Shown: one piece after another, positions 50,312 to 57,826 of the stretch | Numbering within the stretch: the stretch's first letter is position 1 | Layout of the letters: the number at the start of each line of letters is the position of its first letter | Program-made: the position numbers and the translations under genes | Origin: Vibrio alfacsensis | Lineage (GTDB): Bacteria; Pseudomonadota; Gammaproteobacteria; Enterobacterales; Vibrionaceae | Length of the DNA stretch: 64,000 nucleotides | Direction: 5' to 3' | Assembly: GCF_003544875.1 (NCBI RefSeq) | Contig: NZ_CP032093.1 | Location: forward strand, 868,001-932,000 | The notes under the pieces: model-generated | The model's input: only the letters and a program-made list of their open reading frames with translations | Databases searched by the model: none | Told to the model about the DNA's origin: nothing

Positions 50312-51592
50312 TTAGAAGCTGCGGCTGTATTGTAAGCCGACTAGGATTGCATCAGCTTGAGTTGTAGCATTTACTGACGTAGCCGTGAGGTTGCCTACTT
50401 TAATTGATTCTTCTACATCAACTTTATCACCCATTAGGTAAGTAAAGCCAAAGTCAACGTTAGATTTAGTATCGATGTGGTAAGTAAAGCCTGCAGATAG
50501 CCATTGACGATCGGAATCTGGTACAGAAATTGAGGTCAAACTATCTTGTGCACTTGTGTCGTACATATAACCCGTACGCAGCGTCCAATCGTTGTTTAGG
50601 TAGTAAGTACCGCCAATTGCGTAGTGCCAACCATCTTGCCACTGGTAATCTTTATCATATGCACCACTAGCACCACCGATAGGTGAAGATGAAGCATCTA
50701 GATTACGGAATTCGATTTTCTCAAACGCACTCCAACCGATGTACTGGATAGAGTAGTGAACCGCAAATTTAGTATCTTCAATTTTGTGGTAACCAGAGAA
50801 TTCTGCAATGTCTGGCAATGGGAGCGTGATTTTTTGGCCTTTATCATCTTCAGCTTCAAACTCTGGGCTGTAGCGGTAAGCAAAACCAAAACGGTTATTT
50901 TCATCTAATTCGTAGACTGTACCTACATTAAAGCCAACTGCAAAACCATCAGCTTTGTCAACGTTTAGTGCATAAGGTGCAGCACCAAAAATACCAGGGT
51001 TACCGCGCTTCATTGTACCTTGGCCGTAGATTAGATCTAAGCCTGCGCCAAAGCTCCATTGATCGTTTAGACGATATGAACCAGCAAGACCAAAGTTGAA
51101 GCTCTTAACATCTGTTAGACCGCCGTATTCAGATGCAATGTAGTCATCTGAAAATTCAGTTTTAGTACCAAAGTTTGAGTAAGCATTCACACCCCAAGCA
51201 AATTTTTCATTAACAGGAACAATGAGGTGGATGTTTGGTGCGATTGATGTACCGCCTACGTCATCTGTGTCGGGAACATCTGCTACGATAGGTGGTTTCC
51301 CACCTAACATAGGTAAATTATTACGATATGTTGCATCTTTCACTTCGATAAGTGAAGTAATGCTTTCAAAACCAAGAGATAGCTCAGTTTTATCAAATAG
51401 AGCCATTGCTGCAGGGTTACGTGCCATTACAGAAGCGTTATCTGCAATTACCGCATCACCTGCGAATGCACGACCGATACCAGTCGCTGATTGTGCGTTT
51501 AGCTGGAAACCAGCTGCCATTGCTTGACCAGATGCCATTGCAACCGTCACTGCTAGGAGAGTCTTCTTGAACAGACGCGTATTCTGAGTCAT
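50312..51592 (-). CDS. fadL: FadL-family outer membrane long-chain fatty acid porin (copy 2)
   Basis: A 426-residue beta-barrel with signal peptide ending AMA before AGFQLNAQSATGIGRAFAGD, the FadL hatch signature, and a terminal Phe (LVGLQYSRSF). It shares domain layout with copy 1 but differs through most loops. The start is the ATG at 51592 on the minus strand. A FadR-like site lies about 86 bases upstream, which fits fatty-acid regulation. Tandem fadL copies with different loops may take up different substrates; that is inference. Confidence 0.9.
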   Translation of the reverse strand: MTQNTRLFKKTLLAVTVAMASGQAMAAGFQLNAQSATGIGRAFAGDAVIADNASVMARNPAAMALFDKTELSLGFESITSLIEVKDATYRNNLPMLGGKPPIVADVPDTDDVGGTSIAPNIHLIVPVNEKFAWGVNAYSNFGTKTEFSDDYIASEYGGLTDVKSFNFGLAGSYRLNDQWSFGAGLDLIYGQGTMKRGNPGIFGAAPYALNVDKADGFAVGFNVGTVYELDENNRFGFAYRYSPEFEAEDDKGQKITLPLPDIAEFSGYHKIEDTKFAVHYSIQYIGWSAFEKIEFRNLDASSSPIGGASGAYDKDYQWQDGWHYAIGGTYYLNNDWTLRTGYMYDTSAQDSLTSISVPDSDRQWLSAGFTYHIDTKSNVDFGFTYLMGDKVDVEESIKVGNLTATSVNATTQADAILVGLQYSRSF

Positions 51593-51677
51593 TTCTTATT
51601 CCTTATTAATTTCGTCTCTTTGGACGATAAGTTGAGCTTTGCTCAGTGGCGCAGATAGTAGTATTAAGATTAATAAA

Positions 51678-51693
51678 GACAAATCCGACCATT
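51678..51693 (-). promoter_or_regulatory. FadR-like operator upstream of fadL copy 2
   Basis: On the minus strand AATGGTCGGATTTGTC matches the FadR consensus (A-C-TGGTC-N-GAC-N-TGTT) at most positions, including the GGTC-N-GA core. It lies in the promoter region of fadL copy 2. Confidence 0.5.
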
Positions 51694-51820
51694 GGATAAA
51701 ATTGAATAAAAATTGCGGAAATGATGTCTAACTGCGGGGATATTGCATCTAAAGTGCATAAATTAGAGTTATAGCTCTAAATGTAAGAGATGTGGTGAAT
51801 GTTTTGGCGGTGAATAATAA

Positions 51821-51858
51821 GAAAACGCCATCAAGTTTCTAACTTTGATGGCGTTTAA
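51821..51858 (-). terminator. Terminator after the ECF sigma/DUF3379 operon
   Basis: A 12-bp stem (AAACGCCATCAA with TTGATGGCGTTT) and a T-rich tail on the minus strand, 27 bases after the DUF3379 stop. Confidence 0.85.
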
Positions 51859-51884
51859 TGACTGTTCGCGGATATTAAGGCATT

Positions 51885-52619
51885 TTAGGACATTGGTTTG
51901 ATGAGAGGGAGGATCTTAGCTGCAATAGCTTTTACATCTTCACCTTTCTCACCAACAAGAATCATGCTTGTGTTGCCTATTGGCTCAACAACACCTGTCA
52001 TTCCGTCCTTATTAAATGCCTTTGCATTGTCACTTTCGATCCCCGTTAAGAACAGAGTGACTTTGCCATATTGCCCCTGGAAAACCATGTGTAACGCATT
52101 GGAATCACCGAACCCACAATGATTGAGGTAATACACGTGGTAAGGGAATCCATTGGTAAACTGGTAATCAAACGGTGACATTTTAGCGTTGATTTGTGCG
52201 CTCGGAACGTTTTCATCGAGATGACGAATAAACGCTTCCTCGTGAACGACATGCTTAATAGCGGTATCAGCTAAGCTCGCGTGCGCCGGTGAAACTATGA
52301 GGCTTCCCCAGTTTATTTGGCCAATCAGCAGCCCCGCAGTAAACGCTACTGATGCGGCCAATGCCACGGCTTTGCGGGCAAAGTTTGGTTTAAGGACTTT
52401 CTTATCATCTAGCGCGCTCGATGTTTGACTGAACAAGATCTTATCTGCTAAGTCTTCCGGCACATCGATGTTCATCGCTTGCTTTATTTTTAGGTCGAGA
52501 TCCAAAACGTCGTCAACAAACTTACTGTTTGTTTCGTTTTCAGCCATCACTTTTGATAGCGCTTCGTCTTTTTGTTTTGGATCCGACAAAATACGACGAC
52601 GAAATTCTAAATCATCCAT
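51885..52619 (-). CDS. DUF3379 membrane protein, probable anti-sigma partner
   Basis: A 244-residue protein. The N-terminal cytoplasmic part (1-85) is charged, one membrane segment follows (about 88-110, VALAASVAFTAGLLIGQINWG), then a periplasmic domain of about 130 residues. DUF3379 is found in gammaproteobacteria next to ECF sigma genes. The gene overlaps the upstream sigma gene by eight bases, which implies coupled production, the usual arrangement for a sigma factor and its membrane anti-sigma. No known zinc anti-sigma motif is seen. The regulatory role is inference from topology and context. Confidence 0.75.
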   Translation of the reverse strand: MDDLEFRRRILSDPKQKDEALSKVMAENETNSKFVDDVLDLDLKIKQAMNIDVPEDLADKILFSQTSSALDDKKVLKPNFARKAVALAASVAFTAGLLIGQINWGSLIVSPAHASLADTAIKHVVHEEAFIRHLDENVPSAQINAKMSPFDYQFTNGFPYHVYYLNHCGFGDSNALHMVFQGQYGKVTLFLTGIESDNAKAFNKDGMTGVVEPIGNTSMILVGEKGEDVKAIAAKILPLIKPMS

Positions 52620-53175
52620 TCTTTTGTCCTCTTTGAGTATTTTGAGAATCCAACATCTCTTTTAATTGATTACGGGCTCGGAAAAGGCGAGTCATGACCG
52701 TGTTCTTATTGAGCTCTAAGATCTCTCCGATCTCTTCACCACTGAACCCTCCAACAACTTGTAGGAATAGCGGCTCGCGATAATCCACGTCCAGCTTCAT
52801 GATCTGAGCTTGTAGCCATTCCTGTTGATGGTGAGGATCATCGTTGACTTTGGCATCATTGCCATAATCATCGATATCCACCAAATCAAATTGTTTTCGT
52901 TCAAATCGGCGAGCATTTTCTCGTCTTAATATGGTGATAAGCCAAGATTTCGCTGCTTTTTCATCTTGAAGACTGTCGAGTGACTTCCAAGCGCGCAAAC
53001 AGGTTTCTTGCACTAAATCTTCTGCAATCGCTTTATCTCGACATAGCCAGTAGGCATAGCGATATAAATCTCGGTGATAGCCTCTAACGAGCGCTTCGTA
53101 TTTTCTTTGTCTGTCCATATCAGAGTTGACCGGACTGTCGGAATTTTTCTTTCCGAATATTTTAAAAATTGCCAC
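52612..53175 (-). CDS. ECF-type RNA polymerase sigma factor
   Basis: A 187-residue sigma-70-family ECF factor. Region 2 runs from about 28 to 95 (YRYAYWLCRDKAIAEDLVQE and SWLITILRRENARRFERKQ), and region 4 from about 125 to 178, with the helix-turn-helix GEEIGEILELNKNTVMTRLF. Region 1.1 and region 3 are absent, as expected for ECF factors. It opens a two-gene operon with the DUF3379 protein on the minus strand. The inducing signal is unknown. It lies between fadL and fadIJ, but nothing in the sequence proves a link with fatty acids. Confidence 0.9.
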   Translation of the reverse strand: MAIFKIFGKKNSDSPVNSDMDRQRKYEALVRGYHRDLYRYAYWLCRDKAIAEDLVQETCLRAWKSLDSLQDEKAAKSWLITILRRENARRFERKQFDLVDIDDYGNDAKVNDDPHHQQEWLQAQIMKLDVDYREPLFLQVVGGFSGEEIGEILELNKNTVMTRLFRARNQLKEMLDSQNTQRGQKNG

Positions 53176-53385
53176 AGGAGCCTCCGTCTTGCTCTGTGAG
53201 GTCTAAAATACTGACCGACATCCATACCATCAATTTTTTGAGCGTGATATACCAAATCATTTTCATTAAATTTGATCATCAGGGGTGCTTTGGTTGAGCA
53301 CATTTATAAATGATGCGACCGTAAAGGGCATAATCACCATAAAATTGATCTATTTCAAATTTTGTCACAGTGAACGAGTTATAGT

Positions 53386-53551
53386 ACATCTTGTCATCTA
53401 GTTAGTCATTACGACTGACATGTTGAGCAAGATGACACTTCCTTTTGAAGGCTGACTTTACTTTCTCCTAATCAGGAAACTGATTACTTTACAATTGGCG
53501 TAAGTTAATTGTTTTATAGATATTCCGACCACACAACTTTGTGTGGTTTTT
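53386..53551 (+). ncRNA. Candidate small RNA upstream of fadIJ
   Basis: Four separate stem-loops lie in a row with no open reading frame. Outer stem TGTCATCT (53392-53399) / AGATGACA (53430-53437) encloses a 7-bp hairpin GTTAGTC-ATTAC-GACTGAC (53401-53419). Next is TAATCAG-GAAA-CTGATTA (53469-53486), a perfect 7-bp stem with a GNRA tetraloop. Then ACAATT / AATTGT (53491-53512). Last is a rho-independent terminator (53528-53551). A TATAGT box at 53380-53385 could be the -10 of its promoter, but no good -35 is spaced correctly. No known RNA family was recognised. Confidence 0.42.
53528..53551 (+). terminator. Orphan terminator
   Basis: Stem ACCACACA / TGTGTGGT with loop ACTT and TTTTT. The gene upstream of it runs in the opposite direction, so it ends no known transcript. 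This is the main reason to suspect a small RNA here. Confidence 0.8.
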
Positions 53552-53604
53552 GCTTCCATTTTAGCTTTCCACGTGCTCACCCCAATCAAATTTCACGTAA
53601 TCTC

Positions 53605-53669
53605 TAACCTAACCTAACCTAACCTAACCTAACCTAACCTAACCTAACCTAACCTAACCTAACCTAACC
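53605..53669. repeat. TAACC pentanucleotide tandem repeat, 13 copies
   Basis: Thirteen uninterrupted copies of TAACC lie about 145 bases upstream of fadI. A change in copy number would alter promoter-region spacing by five-base steps. There are no unique spacers, so it is not a CRISPR. Confidence 0.95.
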
Positions 53670-53780
53670 GCCACTCCAGTCACTTGTGCCTTTGAAAACC
53701 GAGAACAAGAACAATACAACTACTTGCTTCACGTTTATTTAAACGCATGTTTGATAATTTTAACAAGTTGATTACAATGC

Positions 53781-53797
53781 GTGAGGTCAGACCTCTT
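53781..53797 (+). promoter_or_regulatory. FadR-like operator upstream of fadI
   Basis: GTGAGGTCAGACCTCTT contains the perfect palindrome GAGGT-CAG-ACCTC and the GGTC-N-GACC core of FadR sites. It lies 18 bases before the fadI start, overlapping the region just upstream of AAGGAG. Binding there would block transcription, and acyl-CoA would relieve it in the known FadR mechanism. Confidence 0.6.
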
Positions 53798-53814
53798 GTA
53801 TTTAAGGAGAAACA

Positions 53815-55121
53815 ATGGGCAAGCAGGAAGTGAAAACACGCCATGGTGAACGTGTTGCTATTGTCGCAGGGCTTCGAACCCCCTTTGCTCGTCAAAGCAC
53901 GGAATTTAGCCAGGTGCCAGCGGTCGATTTAGGCAAAATGGTAGTGAGTGAAATGCTTGCTCGCACCGATATCGATCCTAAGTTAATTGAACAGGTTGTG
54001 TTTGGACAGGTTGTTCAGATGCCAGAAGCGCCAAACATTGCACGCGAAATAGTGCTAGGCACAGGAATGAATATCCATACCGATGCTTACAGTGTGACGC
54101 GCGCGTGTGCGACCAGTTTTCAAGCGGCCGTGAATGTGGCGGAAAGTATCATGGCTGGCACCATTGATGTTGGTATCGCTGGTGGTGCGGACTCTTCTTC
54201 TGTATTGCCAATTGGCGTGTCGAAAAACTTGCTGCGAACTTACTCGCTTTAAGTAAAACCAAAACATTAGGTCAAAAGCTTAACATTCTTAAAAATCTGA
54301 GCTTCAAAGACTTGATGCCAGTTCCTCCTGCTGTTGCCGAGTATTCCACTGGCCTTTCAATGGGGCAGACCGCAGAGCAAATGGCCAAGTCCCATGGCAT
54401 CACCCGTGCCGAACAAGATGCATTAGCGCATCGTTCTCACACTCTGGCTTCTCAAGCGTGGAAAGATGGCAAGATCCAAGATGAAGTCATGACAGCATTC
54501 CCTGAACCATACAAAAAATGGATCTCAGAAGACAACAACATCCGTCATGACTCCACACTCGAAGGGTACGCTAAACTTCGCCCAGCATTTGACCGTCAAT
54601 ATGGCAGTGTGACTGCTGCAAACAGTACGCCGTTAACTGATGGTGGTGCGGCGGTTATGCTCATGCGCGAGGGCAAAGCGAAAGAGCTTGGCATGGAGAT
54701 TCTAGGCTACATCCGTGGCTATGCATTCTCAGCGATTGGCGTGGAAATGGACATGCTAATGGGCCCGACATACGCAACGGCAAAAGTGCTAGAGAATACC
54801 GGCTTGGAGCTTTCAGATCTGACACTTATTGATATGCATGAAGCGTTTGCGGCCCAAGCTCTGGCGAACGTGAAAATGTTCGCGTCAGATGAATTTGCAC
54901 AAGAACATTTAGGGCGTTCAAAAGCCATTGGTGAAATCGACATGGACAAGTTCAATGTTCTCGGGGGCTCAATTGCTTATGGTCACCCGTTTGCTGCAAC
55001 AGGGGCGCGTATGATGACGCAAACCCTACGTGAACTAAAACGCCGTGGCGGTGGCTTAGCATTGAATACCGCATGTGCCGCAGGTGGTCTTGGTGCAGCA
55101 ATGATTCTGGAGGTTGAGTAA
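53815..55121 (+). CDS. fadI: 3-ketoacyl-CoA thiolase FadI (one-base frameshift in this sequence)
   Basis: Beta subunit of the beta-oxidation complex; it cleaves 3-ketoacyl-CoA with CoA. The catalytic Cys98 is in TRACATSF, and the C-terminal [17 protein letters not shown] and [14 protein letters not shown] segments carry the His and second Cys. The start ATG 53815 follows AAGGAGAAAC. The frame breaks in the A-run 54223-54227. One more A restores [15 protein letters not shown] and gives 435 residues, the usual FadI length. The stop overlaps the fadJ start by one base (TAATG), typical coupling. Confidence 0.92.
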
Positions 55122-57235
55122 TGAGCGAGCAAAATGCATTTAGTCTAAAAATTGATGAACAAAACATTGCTTGGCTTGCCATCGATGTTCCGAATGAAAA
55201 AATGAACACCTTGCAAGCGGCGTTCGCTGATGAGATGAAAGAGATCTTCGCTCAACTCAAAGACAGCTCTAACGTGAAAGGCATGATTGTTCACTCGTTG
55301 AAACCGGATAACTTTGTGGCCGGAGCCGACGTTCGTATGCTCGATGCGTGTACAACAGCAAGTGAAGCGGAAGCATTAGCTAAACAAGGTCAAGATTTAT
55401 TCCAGCAGCTTTCCGATTTGCCTTATCCGGTCGTTGCTGCGATCCATGGCCCTTGTCTTGGTGGTGGCTTAGAATTAGCGCTTGCGTGTGATTACCGTGT
55501 GTGTACGGATTCGGATAAAACCCGATTAGGCTTGCCAGAAGTGCAGCTAGGTTTGTTACCAGGATCTGGTGGCACACAGCGTCTTCCTCGTTTAATTGGT
55601 TTACTTCCATCGCTGGATCTCATCCTCACGGGTAAGCAACTTCGTGCTAAAAAAGCAAAAAAACTTGGTGTGGTTGATGCCTGTGTTCCTGAGCCGATTT
55701 TGCTTGATGTCGCGACGCAGTTTATTGAAAAAGGAAAGAACAAAGGCAGTAAAAAACAATCGACCAAAGAAAAATTGGTATCAGGAAGTGGGTTAGGGCG
55801 TAAGTTTGTTTTTGAACAAGCGGCGAAAAAAGCGAATGAGAAAACGCGTGGAAACTATCCTGCAATGCCAGCCATACTGGAAGTTATTCAGCATGGTTTA
55901 GAAAAAGGTTTTGCTCAAGGCCAAGAGTTAGAGGCAAAACGCTTTGGTGAGCTAGTGATGAGTTCAGAGTCAAAAGCACTGCGCTCGATCTTTTTCGCAA
56001 CCACAGAAATGAAGAAAGAAAACGGCACGGATTCTGCGCCTGCAACTATTAGCAAAGTTGGGGTATTGGGTGGCGGCCTAATGGGGGCAGGCATCAGTCA
56101 TGTCTCTGTAGCTAAAGCAAAAGTGCCTGTACGAATCAAAGACGTGAGTAATGATGGTGTACTAAATGCGTTAAATTACAACTACAAGTTGTTTGAAAAG
56201 CAGCGTAAGCGCCGCATTCTTTCAAAAGCGGATTTACAAGCGAAAATGCTACAACTTTCTGGTGGCGTAGACTTTACGAGTTTTAATCACATTGATGTGG
56301 TTATCGAAGCTGTTTTTGAAGATCTCGACCTTAAGCAACAAATGGTGGCGGACATAGAAGCCAACGCCAAGTCTGAAACCATCTTTGCAACCAATACGTC
56401 CTCATTGCCAATACACAAAATTGCTGAGAAAGCGGAGCGACCAGAAAACATTGTGGGTCTGCACTATTTCAGTCCGGTAGAAAAAATGCCGTTGGTTGAA
56501 GTTATCCCGCATGAAACCACCTCGGATGAAACCATATCTACAGTGGTGGCGTTGGCGAAAAAACAAGGTAAAACGCCAATCGTGGTTAAAGATAAAGCAG
56601 GCTTTTATGTGAACCGCATTCTTGCGCCTTACATGAATGAAGCGGCGCATATCTTGTTGGCAAATGAGCCAATTGAGCAGTTAGATGGTGCACTTCTGGA
56701 TTTTGGTTTCCCAGTTGGGCCAATCACACTACTTGATGAAGTAGGGGTAGATATTGGCGCGAAGATCATGCCAATTTTGGTCAATGAGCTAGGTGAGCGT
56801 TTCCAAGGCCCAGATGTATTTGACACGTTACTCAATGATGGTCGTAAAGGGCGTAAAACCGGTAAAGGCTTCTATACCTACAAAGGTAAGAAAAAAGAAG
56901 TGGATAAATCCGTGTATAAACTACTTAACTTAACGCCAGAATCAAAATTGAGTGATACTGAAATCGCACTGCGTTGTGTGCTGCCGATGCTAAATGAGGC
57001 GGTACGCTGCTTGGATGAGGGAATCATTCGCTCTCCGCGAGATGGCGACATCGGTGCAATTTTTGGTATTGGATTCCCACCATTCCTAGGTGGTCCATTC
57101 CGTTACATGGATCAATTCGGTTTGAAAGAACTGGTTGAGAAAATGAATGAGTTTGCATCGAAATACGGCGATCGTTACGCACCATGCGACGGCCTTTTGA
57201 CTCGCGCAGGTGAAGAACGTAATTTTTACGAATAA
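55121..57235 (+). CDS. fadJ: Fatty acid oxidation complex alpha subunit FadJ
   Basis: A 704-residue multifunctional enzyme: enoyl-CoA hydratase/isomerase (about 1-190; oxyanion and catalytic region near [18 protein letters not shown] and [15 protein letters not shown]), then 3-hydroxyacyl-CoA dehydrogenase with the NAD-binding [12 protein letters not shown] (about 314-325) and the signature [16 protein letters not shown]. The C-terminal domain completes the fold. With FadI it forms the FadIJ complex. The frame is intact; a terminator follows. Confidence 0.95.
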   Translation: MSEQNAFSLKIDEQNIAWLAIDVPNEKMNTLQAAFADEMKEIFAQLKDSSNVKGMIVHSLKPDNFVAGADVRMLDACTTASEAEALAKQGQDLFQQLSDLPYPVVAAIHGPCLGGGLELALACDYRVCTDSDKTRLGLPEVQLGLLPGSGGTQRLPRLIGLLPSLDLILTGKQLRAKKAKKLGVVDACVPEPILLDVATQFIEKGKNKGSKKQSTKEKLVSGSGLGRKFVFEQAAKKANEKTRGNYPAMPAILEVIQHGLEKGFAQGQELEAKRFGELVMSSESKALRSIFFATTEMKKENGTDSAPATISKVGVLGGGLMGAGISHVSVAKAKVPVRIKDVSNDGVLNALNYNYKLFEKQRKRRILSKADLQAKMLQLSGGVDFTSFNHIDVVIEAVFEDLDLKQQMVADIEANAKSETIFATNTSSLPIHKIAEKAERPENIVGLHYFSPVEKMPLVEVIPHETTSDETISTVVALAKKQGKTPIVVKDKAGFYVNRILAPYMNEAAHILLANEPIEQLDGALLDFGFPVGPITLLDEVGVDIGAKIMPILVNELGERFQGPDVFDTLLNDGRKGRKTGKGFYTYKGKKKEVDKSVYKLLNLTPESKLSDTEIALRCVLPMLNEAVRCLDEGIIRSPRDGDIGAIFGIGFPPFLGGPFRYMDQFGLKELVEKMNEFASKYGDRYAPCDGLLTRAGEERNFYE

Positions 57236-57261
57236 GTGAGTTCTCTTTAAAGCATGATACA

Positions 57262-57290
57262 AAAGGCTAGCGGGTTGCTAGCCTTTTTTT
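57262..57290 (+). terminator. Terminator after fadIJ
   Basis: 10-bp perfect stem AAAGGCTAGC / GCTAGCCTTT with loop GGGTT, then a T-run of seven. Confidence 0.92.
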
Positions 57291-57472
57291 GATAACGCAA
57301 CATGCCACATCAATTGTGTTCAATAACTGGTTATTCTCGCTTGTTATAAAGTACGAGGGCTTCATTTAAAATTACGATTGTAGACCACTATGTATCGAAA
57401 GTTTCAGTCTCGTTTTCAAGTGTTTTTTCTATACTAACTTTGAGCACTTACTCGCTGTTATTGGCAGCAATA

Positions 57473-57724
57473 TTACTTTTTCTTGTCTTTTTTATCTTTA
57501 TCATGGCCTTTGCCAGGGTTGTCATTACCATGCACGCTAGCGTTACCTTTGTGGTCTTTGTCGTGCTTTTTGGATGAGCAGTCGTCAGACTTTACGGATA
57601 CGTTGTCACCATCTAAACGTAAACAGTCTTCGCTCAGCTCAAAACCATCCCCTTTAATCGTAATGTCAGCATAAGCTGGTGCAAGTGGCATTAACATCGC
57701 AGTCAGTAAAAGTAGTTTTTTCAT
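57473..57724 (-). CDS. Small exported Lys/Asp/His-rich protein, function unknown
   Basis: An 83-residue protein with a signal peptide (MKKLLLLTAMLMPLAPAYA, cleavage likely before DITIKG), a short middle part with two Cys (SEDCLRLDG and SDDCSSK), and a C-terminal tail made mainly of K, D, H, G and N (ending DKDKKDKKK). The two Cys could form a disulfide, and the charged tail could bind metal or an acidic partner. I do not recognise a family. GAGG precedes the second ATG at six bases, so the start is taken at 57724, not 57727. No terminator was seen downstream. Confidence 0.65.
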   Translation of the reverse strand: MKKLLLLTAMLMPLAPAYADITIKGDGFELSEDCLRLDGDNVSVKSDDCSSKKHDKDHKGNASVHGNDNPGKGHDKDKKDKKK

Positions 57725-57826
57725 CATATCCTCGTGCTTGCGTATAAATTGAACAATGTAATTAAAGCAGAAGCGTATCTTTGATGTTTACCATTTTACG
57801 CCATAGTTAGTATCAGATATTCCCAT

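Larger units (their letters stand above)
53176..53814. other. Large intergenic region between the ECF sigma gene and fadI
   Basis: 639 bases without a protein gene. From left to right it holds the sigma gene promoter region (53176-53380), a chain of hairpins ending in a terminator (53386-53551, candidate small RNA), a TAACC tandem repeat (53605-53669), a spacer with the fadI promoter, and a FadR-like operator (53781-53797). Confidence 0.8.

Noticed and set aside
53605..53669. TAACC array considered as a CRISPR or telomere-like end
   Set aside because: The unit is five bases with no spacers, and normal genes continue on both sides, so it is a simple tandem repeat.
54312..55121. Second independent thiolase gene
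   Set aside because: It is the 3' part of fadI; the bases between 54223 and 54312 encode the missing thiolase residues in the restored frame.
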